Assembly (NCBI RefSeq): GCF_028583425.1
Contig: NC_072795.1
Location: 67,718,001 to 67,782,000, forward strand
Reading direction: 5' to 3'
From: Eublepharis macularius
Lineage: Eukaryota > Chordata > Lepidosauria > Squamata > Eublepharidae
DNA: 64,000 nt
Made by a program: the position numbers and the translations under genes. Shown here piece by piece: positions 34,897 to 45,657 of this stretch. The notes beneath the pieces were generated by a model. That model did no database searches. It was not told where the DNA came from and saw only the letters and a program-made list of their open reading frames with translations. Within the stretch, counting starts at the first letter, position 1. The number at the start of each line of letters is the position of its first letter.

Positions 34897-36225
34897 CCCC
34901 ACTTGTATACCATGATCTCATGTTATGTCTGAACCGAACTACTATGTGTGAGTTTAATGAGAGCCCAAGATAGGAACAGCAAGAGGCTGTAAGTTGGGGG
35001 CTTGAACTCACATCATGCTGTGTGAAGTGATTTGAACATGCTGGAGAATATGGATATCATTCTTAATACAACTATGAAAGGTTACAATGTCATGAACAAA
35101 ATTAATAGTAAAGTACTATGAAACTACATTCAGTAACAAAGTCATATAGTAATATCTTTGACCCTGTCAGATCCAGAGAGTTAATGTGAATCTCAAAAAT
35201 AATAGTATAGAGGAACTATTACCCAAAATAGAAAAGTTAAATAAAAAACTAGTATTAATATCTGTTTACTATAATCTGTGACAGTGCATAAGCCAATGAA
35301 ACACTCAAAGTCATCCATGCAAATTCATTTTTAGGGGATAATAGGTGAATGGACAGAGTTGCCAGACTGATTTCAGACAGTTATGTTATTATTTAGCTAG
35401 CTTTACCTGTATGCACAGTGCTTTACAGAATACAAAAGAAAAATTTCTGTCTCCCAGGTGTTTACATTCTCATATTTAATATTAGGAAAGGGGAGGGAAG
35501 GAGGATAGGTGGGCTAAATGTGCGGAAAGGTTTATATTCCAATTGCTGTTGACAAAGGCTAAAGAAAGGTCAGGTTCCTCAGATATCTCAGGTCTTGTCA
35601 TAATACTAGCTTCTCATAAAGCAGTGGAATTTTGTCTACAAAAAAGGCATCCTAGCGAGTGGGGAGTGAGCTCAAAGCCTCTGAAAAGAAAGAGAAAATG
35701 GTGGAAAAGCAATTAACATATGTAAAATAGCATCGCTTGGTGGAAGAGGGTCTGTTGATACATCTTGCAATGATAACATTGTTGTCATGCAATAGGTGAT
35801 TCTGACATTTGCACAACTGGCATTCTTATAGCAAAATATACATTGTTGTTACTGAACAGTTTGAGTACTGGGGAGAACAAGGGTTTTAGGATGATGAGAA
35901 CAACTTCTGAGCAGATCACTGATAGTTACAATCCTATGTACCCTTGCTTTGAAGTAAGCCTAATTGAACTCAAGGAATCATGCATAAGGTCAGATTGTAA
36001 GGGTATACGTGCAGAAGTATTTTATGCCATGGTTTTCTGGCTATGATCCACAATCTAGTCAAGCTGCATTTTTCACTACTCTCTAGCTGACAAATATGTT
36101 GCTGGAGCTGTCAGACAAATTGCCGTCTGTAGAAGAGAAAGCAACTTTTTTTGAAGTTCGGATTAATTGTTTACTTCTTAGATGTTGTGCACATGAATGT
36201 ACAACAGTAACCCCTCCAAGCCATC
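34897..36225. other. Intergenic DNA, no gene recognised
   Basis: AT-rich, with a diverged foldback family B fragment at about 35925-35975. No exon with recognisable protein similarity. Confidence 0.4.
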
Positions 36226-36246
36226 CTCCCCCCCCCTTTTTTTTTG

Positions 36247-36436
36247 CTGTCAAGTCACAGCCAACTTATGGCAACCCTATAGGGTTTTCAAGGCAAGAGA
36301 TGTTCAGAGGTAGTTTGCCATTGCCTTCCTCTGCATAACAACCCTGAACTTCCTTGGTGGTCTCCCATCCTAATAGTAAGCAGGGCTGACCCTGCTTAGC
36401 TTTTGAGATCAGGCTAGCCTGGGCTATCTAGGTCAG
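36247..36436 (-). repeat. 5S-rRNA-derived SINE, antisense
   Basis: On the minus strand: 5S-like AAGCTAAGCAGGGTCAGCCC, TAGGATGGGAGACCACC (box C), then the SINE body GGCAATGGCAAACTACCTCT and GGGTTGCCATAAGTTGGCTG. The plus strand begins with a T run at 36234-36245. Confidence 0.85.
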
Positions 36437-37164
36437 GATAAAGTGTATCCCTCTACTTGTCTATAAATGTGACTCAGAGAGCAGCTCCCAGCTACTATAA
36501 GGAAGAGTAGCTTGACAATTAATCTCCCTTATCAAGAAGGAGTTTGAGGTTTCTAATCAAGGCAAGTTTCTTATTCCCATGCAGTGAACCTTTGATCAGC
36601 ATGGTCAGCATGAAAGTTCAGATTATGATATTCCACACTGAGTAAATTCCCTCCACAAGAACTTAGACTAGACATCCCACTATCTAATAATTTAGTTCTT
36701 CCCATCACCAGAAGCCTCAGGATATTTGCTAATCTAATTAGTATGAAGCACCTAACCCACATTAATCCATCCTATCCCTTAACTATGGTCTAACCTGTCC
36801 CAAAGACCAGGCCAATTTATTCTATCAATCTCCACCCCTTCACAAGCAGGATATGTCAGTTGGGGATGCTATATAACCTTTGTGAGCCCTCCTCTGATTG
36901 GCCACTTACAGCCCAACAACAGGACTGGTCAATTGCTTGCATCTCCATTTGAAAAATATAGTGGTAACTATCTATGGCTCCCCAACTAAGAGCAGAAATT
37001 ATTTTTTTCTGCATGCAATACAAGTTAGTATTTCACATACTATTGTTTGTTTCTTCACCTTTAATTGGAGAGACTCTCCCCTACTTGCCAAATTTGGATT
37101 AGGAGAGATTAAATTAGGATGCAGTGTGTAAAAATGCAATTCAAGCAATTCAATCAAATGCCTG

Positions 37165-37330
37165 ATCATTATGCTTACTGGGTGACTTGGGACAGTCATT
37201 CTCTCTTTCAGTTCAACCTACCTCATAGGGGTCTTGTGAGGATAAAATGAAGGATGTGGGAACCTTGTGCATTGCACTGAGTTTCTTGGGAAAAGGGCAG
37301 GATAAACTGTATAAAATAAAATAAATGTTT
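37165..37330 (+). repeat. tRNA-derived SINE, 5'-truncated
   Basis: GGGTGACTTGGGACAGTCAT, CTACCTCATAGGGGTCTTGT GAGGATAAAATG and a final ATAAAATAAAATAAAT tail match the body and 3' end of the 20504-20717 SINE. Confidence 0.65.
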
Positions 37331-37567
37331 CAAATAAACAGTTCTATGAAATTTCTTGCAGTTAAATGTACTAGTTTACTGTGCGACCTCTCATACATAT
37401 CATTTTTAATTTAGGTTACAATCGGGCTAAACTCCCAAGACATGAGAGGTACCTTTCCAAAAACTTGAAAAATGCCTCCAAAAAGACAGGATTTTACACC
37501 ATATGTTATCAATTTGAATTCTTCAAATTCAGCTCTCAAAAAGGCTCAAGATTTAAATATAATTTCT

Positions 37568-37745
37568 TGTACATACATACATATGTACAAGAGATACATA
37601 TGTACATACATACATACATTTTTTGTACATACGTATGTATGTATTGTCTGCCTTTCTTATTGAGACTCAAGGTAGATTACACAATTTAAGTCAGTGCAGG
37701 CAATAGTATAAAACATCTGATAAGTGAAGTAATAGGACTAGGATT
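37568..37745. repeat. (ACAT)n/(GTAT)n microsatellite and LINE-like end
   Basis: Interrupted, partly palindromic tetranucleotide tract (ACATACATAC, GTATGTATG) at 37568-37645. It is followed by TGTCTGCCTTTCTTATTGAG ACTCAAGG, which also occurs at 55645-55670 and looks like the complement of a LINE 3' end. Confidence 0.6.
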
Positions 37746-37927
37746 ACAGAAATAATGCCAAAATGTAGAATTACATAGGAAGATACTAGTGTAGTGACAG
37801 CAAAGTAATACATTCATCTAAAGAATTGTGACTGTTACTAACTAGTTGTTTGTTTTCTTTCTTAATAACTGCTTAAGCAATCTCTCATCTCCTGTCAACT
37901 ACTAAACATACATGTGAATGTATTACT

Positions 37928-38611
37928 GGGCCGTCGTCACACGGGCTTCTATTTAGCGCGAAAATGGCGCAATTTCCTGGCAAACACCCACCTTATTCCA
38001 ACACTGATGTGATTTTCTCTCTTCTGCTTTGTGCTTGATAGTCGCGACATTTTGTGCCTCAGTGTGAATGCCTCACATCGATGTTTTTCGCCTCGCCACG
38101 CCATAGGCCCACCTTTTTTTCTCTCCTCAATCCCAGAATCCATTTCTCCCACGACTCCCCCTTTTTTTTGGTAATAATGTCCTTATATCGCTATAACGAC
38201 ATCACACAATGAAAATTTTCTGCTGAAGAAAACAAGTAAAAATGACTGAATTGCCATTAGAGAAATTTTTATTTTAACCCAAAACCACACCTTGCTAAAA
38301 ATGGCCGTGTTCTGGCCACTCCATGGGCGGGAAAAAAGGGCAACCTATCAGTGTCGTTCTGGGTTGGGCTACCGGCATGTTTATCTAATGTTATTCCTTT
38401 ATAGCGGAATTAAACGCCAAAAAAAATTAAAAAGTGGGGGGGGGAGCTGCTTCTGCACCCATTAGAGAGAACGGAACAGAGTGCTTAGGTGTGGACAGCT
38501 GGGAGCACGAAGAAACGCGAGGTGACCCAAAGAAATGTTACTGTGCCGATATCAGCGATGACGCTATATGCTGTAAATTTAACGGAACAGATGCCCATGT
38601 GACGACGGCCC
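37928..38611. mobile_element. 684-bp non-autonomous DNA transposon with 19-bp TIRs
   Basis: Left terminus GGGCCGTCGTCACACGGGC (37928-37946); right terminus GCCCATGTGACGACGGCCC (38593-38611); 18 of 19 positions are complementary. The interior is richer in CpG (TAGCGCGAAAATGGCGC, TCGCGACA) than its flanks. No transposase is encoded and no clear target duplication was found, so the superfamily is unassigned. Confidence 0.8.
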
Positions 38612-39940
38612 TGGTGACAATTCATGTTTTCATTGGACTTGAGACTGATTAATTTTTTGTGCTGTCCTTGAGGCCAGGTATTTATAACATTCCCACTATT
38701 AGAAGAAAGTTCCAGAAGTGCTTCAAATGCCAGGTTCCATTTGATGTTCATATCTTGGGGCCTTATTTCATCATGTAACTCAAGGCAATGGATTAGATGT
38801 TCTGGATCTCCAGATAAGTTATACTGATGGGTTACTGTGATGACCAAAGAGTTCTACATCAATCATTCTCTTTCTTCCAGCCCAATATCTATTGTAGCCT
38901 TGGAAAAGAGAAAACTGACTTGATGTAGGGAAGTGGCAGTACAGTCCTCCTAAGCAGAGTTCTTCTGAGCCTTTGAAACCCACTGACCAATTCTGCTGAA
39001 GATTACATTGTAAATAAATTATACAACATTTCTGAGCATTGGCTGTACTTAGTTATTTTGCTGTTTTTGCTTGCTTTGCACTATATAATGGTAATGAACT
39101 GCTGTTAAGTTACTTTAAGATTAGTTGGCCAACATATAAAATGTAGGCTTGCATGAAATGGAAGTTATAGAGATAATATGCAGATTGTAGGAAAACAACC
39201 ATTCATAATAATCTAAAATTCTTACAGCACAAGATACTGTCGTATATGTAGTTATTTCAAGGATAGTTTTAGTTTAAAAGGGGGGGGGATCCTTAAAATG
39301 CTATTGAGTTAAATGTTATTCCAATGTACGAAGAGTCTTTGGTTCTTAATACAATTACTTTAAATTAAATTGGGTGACCATGTAAAAACATTGGTGTTTA
39401 ACTGTGAAAGATTTCCTGTCTCTTGTATACAGAAGGATCCAGTTAATTCCTAGAGTGTATGGTAAGATTCTTTCTTACCTTCTCTCCAATTTGACTTGCT
39501 GAATTTACCAGATTTTTCCAACCAACTGAACAGTGTAACTTTTTTTGTTTTTGTCCACTTATACTGACATTTCTACAATAATGATTAGCTTTTAATATTC
39601 TTATTCCTTAGCTGTCATTACAAATGTGAATGTACTATTCTTCAGCCTTTAATTGTGATTGTATGCCATCCTTTATATTACATGTATCATAGAAGTTCTA
39701 CTTCATATTTCAGGATGGAGGTAAGATTCTCAGCAAGGTTTGTACGTTGGAAGCATTTTGAAAATTATCTTATGTAATTCGTAATATCTACAACAGTGTC
39801 ACCTGCACAGCCCAGTTACACTTTGGGATGTGAAATCCGTGGGGATGGTGTAAGAGGATGCCCAGGTTAAAGGTGATATCCTGGGCATCCTTTTACGCAT
39901 CCAAGAGTAAAGGTGATGCCATCTCCGGAGTACAACTGAT
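38612..39940. other. Intergenic DNA with minor repeats
   Basis: Includes a diverged foldback B fragment (38940-39010) and an inverted pair GGATGCCCAGG/CCTGGGCATCC at about 39857-39892. No gene recognised. Confidence 0.4.
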
Positions 39941-40199
39941 GCAACACAGGCTGCATGGGAACAGGAATTTCCAAACCTGGAGCTGGCAACCCAATGGGAA
40001 GAGGACCCTGTGTCCAAAACAGATCCTACACAGGAGTCTGCCTGCAGAGCGCAGTAAGAGGAGAGTGCTTTCGGCGCAAAATGTCTTGAGCAGCCCCTAC
40101 TAAATAAAGCAAGACTCTAGTATCATCTCGAGACTGAAGAAACTGCTTAGGATTTCACTGTAAAATGTAAACCAGTATAAGCGTTCCTGAAATAGTAGC

Positions 40200-40445
40200 T
40201 CTTTTGTAAGGGTTAATTAAATGTATTCATTGTTTATAATTGTTCTCTGAGAAGCGGGTGTGCAACCAAGACTACCCGAGAACAAGGAACGCCAGCAAGA
40301 GTAATGTTAGGGAAAGAAACGTAACGTAATCGACGCTCAGCTGCAAGCCTCTCCAGTTTGCGTTCTCCTTTGTTTTGTCCCTTTTCGGTCGCCGTCGCTA
40401 CATTTTTTTTAAAATTGAAAAAAATAGGCCAACAATGTTCTTAAG
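40200..40445 (+). promoter_or_regulatory. BORCS7: Presumed BORCS7 promoter and 5' UTR
   Basis: Upstream of the BORCS7 start, CpG dinucleotides become more frequent than in the flanks (GTAACGTAATCGACGC, TCGGTCGCCGTCGC). There is no TATA box at a sensible distance, as usual for a housekeeping gene. The transcription start is not resolved. Confidence 0.45.
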
Positions 40446-40506
40446 ATGGCTGCATCTCCAGGGGGAAGTACCATGGATGCTCAGGCTCGTTTCGGCCATT
40501 CAGTAA
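40435..40506 (+). CDS. Possible upstream ORF overlapping the BORCS7 start
   Basis: ATG at 40435 (context ACAATGT) opens a 23-codon frame (MFLRWLHLQG...) ending at TAA 40504-40506. It overlaps the BORCS7 start at 40446 in a different frame. If transcribed it could lower BORCS7 initiation. Context is weaker than AAGATGG of the main start. Function is inference. Confidence 0.3.
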   Translation: MFLRWLHLQGEVPWMLRLVSAIQ

Positions 40507-40595
40507 AAGGGTTGCTGACCGAGAAGGTGACCAGTTGTGGCACAGATGTTATCGCTCTCACTAAACAGGTGCTGAGGGGATCTCGGAGCGCCGAG
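40446..40595 (+). CDS. BORCS7: BORCS7 exon 1
   Basis: 150 nt, residues 1-50 (MAASPGGSTM ... RGSRSAE). Donor GAG|GTGAGTG, phase 0. Confidence 0.94.
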
Positions 40596-43500
40596 GTGAG
40601 TGAGACTACTAAAGCCAGCAAACACCGCGCTGGGGAAATAGCGTGGATATACCGAGGGAAGCAAGGTGCATGGTGGGATTTGTAGTTTCTTTTCTGGCAG
40701 ATGTAATACGGGTTTTTTTATGACATTTTCCTGTGCCCATGATTATCTAGCCCCGTGAGATGTAGCAACGCATTCTTATGATATAGCTGTCTTCAGGTTA
40801 TTAAAGATACCTTTAGCAGTTTTTCGTTAAAAAAAAAGTGCCAGTAGTCATAATGTTCTTCCCTCTCAGCCTAAGTCCCGAATGCCGGTACTCCGTGCCA
40901 GTGCATCAGCACTGAAAAAACGCCCTGGAAGTGAAGTATGGAATTAACCTACTATCCATTTATTCTGGTTTAAAGTAAGGAGTACCGAAACCAAAATGTA
41001 ATTCCAAGCAAGCCTCCAGTTAATTTCCCCTAAACAGTCCCAATGGACTTGTGGACAAATTGCTGCTGTTAAAACCGCAGCAGTATTTCAAATTAGGATC
41101 TTGTGACTAACGTTCCTCTCTTCTCACCCTGTTTCAGTCTCCTGCTGTTTTGTTTTCCTGCAAAATGGAAATATAGGTTGAAAGAGAACCAGGTATCTGC
41201 TCTATAAGATATCCCAAACTGAGCATGCTATACAAACAATAGCATATCAAAGAGCTAACTGTATATCATACTCAGGTATTTAATTTGCCTTGTTACCTTT
41301 TTATCCTATGGAGAGTCTATTTCACAAAACATGTTTTTGAGGGGGGTACATCTGTTTTTCATCCACAGAGTTGCTGTTCCTTGAAACCTTGCCCACTGGT
41401 TAAAATTCATGAGCTCCTCATGCACTGAGGAACAAGCCTGCTTACTGCTTAAATCTCATTTGTGTTTCCACCATGTCATGAAAGAACTTACTTTCTTCCT
41501 CCTACATTTATGGGGAGAGAGTACTGACTATTGTGCATAAGAAAAAGTTCTGGAACCCTTGAAACCTTGCCCACTGCTTTGTGATATTTTGGTTGGTTCT
41601 GATAAAACGATATGACACAACATTTGTGTTAGGAATTAAAGCAGCCTAACTGTGAGCTAGATTACAGATGTCAAGTACAGGCTGAGCTTTGTATTACTAG
41701 CTCCCCAGGCCGTTAAAATTGAAGCTCTTACCAACACTTTCATGTCTTTCAGTTCCTTGGACAGGCTGCCAGAAACATGGTGATGCAAGAGGATGCTATT
41801 CTGCACTCGGAAGATGTAAGGAAACTTTTATTAATAAAATGGAGTGTTTTGTCTGATGCATAGGTAATTAATGCTGTACAAATGCAGAGAATATAACTTA
41901 ATGGTTGATTACAGTTAAAATACAGAGCTGAAAACTGATACAGATTTGAGTTTCAGTCCAAAGAAACACCATACATCCTTAGCCTTTGTTTCAAAGAGTC
42001 TATGTTCGTGTCTTATGTAATCATGGTGAAGACCTTGGCACTCTTGTTCATGGTCAGGTTCTAGAGAATGCAGCTGTGATGTTATCTCTAGTACAGAAAA
42101 CACCATCTACAGGCTCTGAGTGGGACAAAAGTCTCTCCATCCGTTCTTGTAAAAGGAATATTTGAAATGAAGGAATGGTATGCAGAGCTGTAGAAATGGT
42201 GGCATATAACTGTTTTATATCAGTGCACTGTTTCTGGCAATGCTCAATGATCAGCCAGTTTTTTCCTTTTAATTAATCAAATGGTTGAGCAACAGTGAGA
42301 GAGAAACTGAAGACTAGTAATGTGCTGTAAGTAAACCAGCTCAAGTTCTTGTTGAGAACAAAATTCTGTTCTCCTTTACCCCAACAGCAAGCAGAATTTC
42401 AAGCCTATGGCACTATTATTACAGTTTCCCTTCCCTTCCAGGAAGTATGATGGGATATATGAAGGGGTTCTGTGGGCTGCCCAGCCCAGATCTGATTGAT
42501 ATTTACGAAGTTTAAAATTATGAATTTCAAATCTCAAAGTCATTTTGTTTGCTGTTTAGGATCAGATCTGTCTGTCTGTCTAATTAATTTTCTTAGCCTG
42601 AGTGGTTCACAGTAATCAAGACAATACACATGGCGGTTCAATATAAATTTTCCTTGGGAAGAGGTTTTTCATCTGGTTGCTTCTGCTCTCCTTCCGATGG
42701 CTTCAAAAAAGGTAACTGTAAGCAGGAGAGATGGTAGGTTCTAATCTGTAGTGCAGCCAGGCACTGTGGGGCCTGTCTGTTTCCTGTGTTCCTTTTGAGG
42801 GAGACACTGTTGTGCTGCATCTGAAAAGTTAGAAACAGTGCTGGCTGAAAAAATTCATTAACACTTTCTCCTGGAAAGTGCCGATTCATTAATTAATGAA
42901 ATCCCATTTGTTCATTAATTAATGAAATCCATTTGTTTTGCAACATATGAATTTTCTTAGGAATTAAGGAGAATTTCTGAAGTGGCTAGGCTTTTTAAAA
43001 ACTCAGATTTTTCAGAACAATAGATAAATCTAGCCTGGGAGAGGATAATATATGAGATGGATTCTGATTGATGAAGAATGCCCTATGAAGTGATTATGGT
43101 GACAGAATCATATTGGGAAAGTACATTTAATGTCCTTTTTTTATCCTGTGCAGAGTTTAAGGAAAATGGCCATTATAACAACGCATCTGCAGTATCAGTA
43201 AGTAGCATACATTGTTTACTCAGTGTTTGATGGGCTGATCTCCTTGGAAGTGGATTTGTGTCCTATATAGCATGCTCACTGTATATGGCTCATTTTATAC
43301 CATTTGTAAGTGAAACCTGTGGACCAGGATTGAAACTGAACCCAGAGCTGTTAAAGTTGGACCCTCTGCAACCAGAATTCTGAGAGTGTCTCCTGTTGAT
43401 TTCTAGGATAAAAAAATAGTTCCTTCACTATTTATTTATTTAAATTTGGTTTTGTATTATACTCTCAGACAGGAGGCTCTTGAGGCAGCCTATAGAAAAC

Positions 43501-45657
43501 CATTCAACCTGCTCCTCCGAAATAAGTAAAAATATTAGTATTGAAATGTAAACAATCCATTATTTAAATATTACTTTGGGTTCTAATGGCTGCATAAAAA
43601 CTTTGAGAGAAATCTGCCTGTTAAGACCAAAGCTCTGCATTGCAGGTATCTTTGCATTATGGGAACCACCTAATGGATAACAATCCAATTCTTAGATACA
43701 GCGGAGTTAGCCATGTTAGTCTGTAGTTGCAAAATAGTAAAGAGTCCATTAGCACCTTTAAGACTAACCAACTTTATTGTAGCATAAGCTTTCAAGAACC
43801 ACAGCTCTTTTTGTCAGATGCATCTGACAAAGAGAATTGTAGTTCTCAAAAACTTATGCTACAATAAAGTTGGTTAGTCTTAAAGGTGCTACTGGAGTCA
43901 ATCTAGTTCTTGATACCATGACAATATAGTTGGAGAATCTGCTTACTCCTTGATTCAGTAGCCTCATAAGATATAAATCTTTTCACCAACTTGATGTTTA
44001 TTTGAATGTATTGTGCTTTTAAACAGATGTAGGTATTTTACTTATAATGCTTTCACTGTCCTTTCCCCCCCCCCCCCACAGGCAAGAAGCTATTCAGAGA
44101 AAGTGAGTTTGCTCCTTGTTGCTATTCCTTTTGGCAAATATTTTCTTCCCCTTTTCTCTTGGATGTGCTGCTTTGACTATAAACCAATGAGTTAGGGCAT
44201 GGCCCTGCTGTATAATGTGTGGCACACTACTGAGACCCAATTCATGTTAATAGTAATAATAATAGCATTTTTTTTAAGTGAGCTGACCTGTTATGGCCAT
44301 TAGTGAGAAACAAAAGAAATGTAGAATGAGGCTCAGATTTTCTTCTTAAAAGTGAGCAAGGCCCTATTGTGGTTAGGGAAACAACTCCTCATGTTAGATA
44401 CTTTTAGTTTTCCACTGCCACGGTTCCTATTCCATTTCCTGCTAACCTCGAGCTGTGAGAGACCTTATATTTTCTTGATTATTGGTTATCCTGCATTTTA
44501 TCCTGATCGCTCTCTGTTCTGCTTCCCAGACTAAATTTATTCTTGCTGGACATCCCTTTTAACAGCTTTAGTGGGAAGTGCTAGGAGCCCTAAGCAGACT
44601 TACTCAGAAGTAAGTCCTAAATTATATGGGTCTTACTCCCAAGAAAGTGTTCTTAGGGTTTGCAGCCATAATCACACGCTTCACATCATTTTCTCTCAGA
44701 GATATTTAGTCATCAGGTGGCTTATGGTTGTTATTTTCAGATGGTATTTGTAAGTTACTTCAAGAATCCTTTGAACAAATTGGTGTGGTGTTAAATCTTA
44801 GGGTTTTTTTTAAAGGCAGCATCTGTTCATTGATGGTAAATACAAAATTCTGTTCCAGACACACAAAGGATGATTTAGGAAGAGAAGATCAGATCAGTGG
44901 GATAAATCAGCACTGCTTTTCTTTTTATTCTGGTGTGCTTGGTTCATTCTTACTTTGCAGAAGCAGTCCAGAATGGCCTCACACTGTAATTATCTAAGGT
45001 GATTAAAGGGTTGGAGCAACTTTTGCTAAGAGGAAAGGTTACAGGGACTGAGACTCCTCCATCTGGAAAAAAGACAGCTGAGAGGGAAGATGTTAGAGGC
45101 TGATAAAATTATGCATGGGGGAGGGAGCGCAGATAGAGAAAACTTTATCTCCCGCTCTCAAAATACTAGAACTTGAGGACACCTAATGAAGTTCATGGGC
45201 AATAGATTCAGGACAGACACAAAGAATGTACTTTTTTCTCAACAAGTGATTAAACTATGGAATTCACTGCCAAAGGCTATAGAGATGGCTAAAAGCTTAG
45301 ATGGTTTTAAAGGAGGATTAGATAATTTCATGGAAGATATATTCATCAGTGACTACTAGCCATGGCGGCTAAAGGAAACATCAGAGGCAGTAAACCTCTG
45401 AATACCAATGATAGGAGGCAATATTGGGAGAAGCCCACAGTCTCTATACTCTGTTGTTGAGTCTCCAGAATAACTGATTGACCACAGTGTGAGACAGGAT
45501 ACTGAACTAGATAGATCAGTGGCGTGATCCAGCAAGGCTCTTGTAATGTTCTTATGTATCCAAATTTCTGTGAGTACCTATTGAATGCTTCTATCTCCTC
45601 TTTAGCATTGAACAGTCTTCAAATTTGCGTGATCAACTGAGCCACCTTTTGAAATGA
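40446..45657 (+). CDS. BORCS7: BLOC-1-related complex subunit 7 (complete, 5 exons)
   Basis: Small subunit of BORC, the complex on the cytosolic face of lysosomes that recruits ARL8 and kinesin to move lysosomes toward the cell periphery. Coding exons: 40446-40595, 41753-41815, 43154-43197, 44082-44102, 45606-45657 (TGA). They total 330 nt, giving 109 aa against 105 in human. Seen: conserved QARFGHSVKGLLTEKV, CGTDVIALTKQVLRGSRS, FLGQAARNMVMQEDAILHSE, SLRKMAIITTHLQYQQEAIQ and the ending DQLSHLLK; largely helical, with no signal peptide. The first ATG (AAGATGG) is chosen because MAASPGG parallels the human N-terminus; M10 (ACCATGG) is a possible alternative. It runs in the same direction as AS3MT, about 3.9 kb upstream of AS3MT exon 1; readthrough between these genes is known in human. 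Confidence 0.96.
41379..41576. repeat. 158-bp segment between perfect 20-bp direct repeats
   Basis: CCTTGAAACCTTGCCCACTG occurs at 41379-41398 and again at 41557-41576. The 158-bp segment between them has no recognised family. This could be a retroposon with an unusually long target duplication or a local duplication. In BORCS7 intron 1. Confidence 0.75.
41753..41815 (+). CDS. BORCS7: BORCS7 exon 2
   Basis: 63 nt, FLGQAARNMVMQEDAILHSED. Acceptor GTCTTTCAG|T, donor GAT|GTAAGG, phase 0. Confidence 0.95.
42886..42938. repeat. Tandem ATTAATTAATGAAATCC repeat
   Basis: TTCATTAATTAATGAAATCC-type unit appears twice in tandem with one-base length variation; each unit is itself palindromic (ATTAATTAAT). 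In BORCS7 intron 2. Confidence 0.75.
43154..43197 (+). CDS. BORCS7: BORCS7 exon 3
   Basis: 44 nt, SLRKMAIITTHLQY plus two bases of Q. Acceptor CCTGTGCAG|A, donor CA|GTAAGTAG. Confidence 0.93.
43696..43903. repeat. Foldback family A, complete hairpin copy
   Basis: Arms run from GAGTCCATTAGCACCTTTAA to TCTGTCAGATGCA-type centre (about 43820) and back to TTAAAGGTGCTACTGGAGTC, roughly 78 bp each. An extra single-copy left flank GTTAGCCATGTTAGTCTGTA precedes the hairpin. In BORCS7 intron 3. Confidence 0.88.
44082..44102 (+). CDS. BORCS7: BORCS7 exon 4 (21-nt micro-exon)
   Basis: 21 nt completing Q and encoding QEAIQR plus two bases of N; it matches human QQEAIQKN. The acceptor tract is 13 consecutive C (44065-44077) before ACAG; donor AA|GTGAGT. 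Its length is a multiple of three, so skipping would keep the frame. Confidence 0.92.
44998..45557 (+). mobile_element. CR1/L3-type LINE 3' end
   Basis: About 560 bp of the conserved 3' part of a CR1-clade LINE: GAGGACACCTAATGAAGTTC, TGGAATTCACTGCCAAAGGC, AGATGGTTTTAAAGGAGGAT, CAGAGGCAGTAAACCTCTGA and the terminal TCTTGTAATGTTCTTATG. 5'-truncated and frame-broken. It ends about 50 bp before BORCS7 exon 5. Confidence 0.8.
45606..45657 (+). CDS. BORCS7: BORCS7 exon 5 (stop)
   Basis: 52 nt completing N and encoding IEQSSNLRDQLSHLLK then TGA. Acceptor CTCCTCTTTAG|C. Confidence 0.95.

Noticed and set aside
38434-38652. Open frames within 37928-38611
   Set aside because: They cross the transposon terminus and show no transposase similarity.
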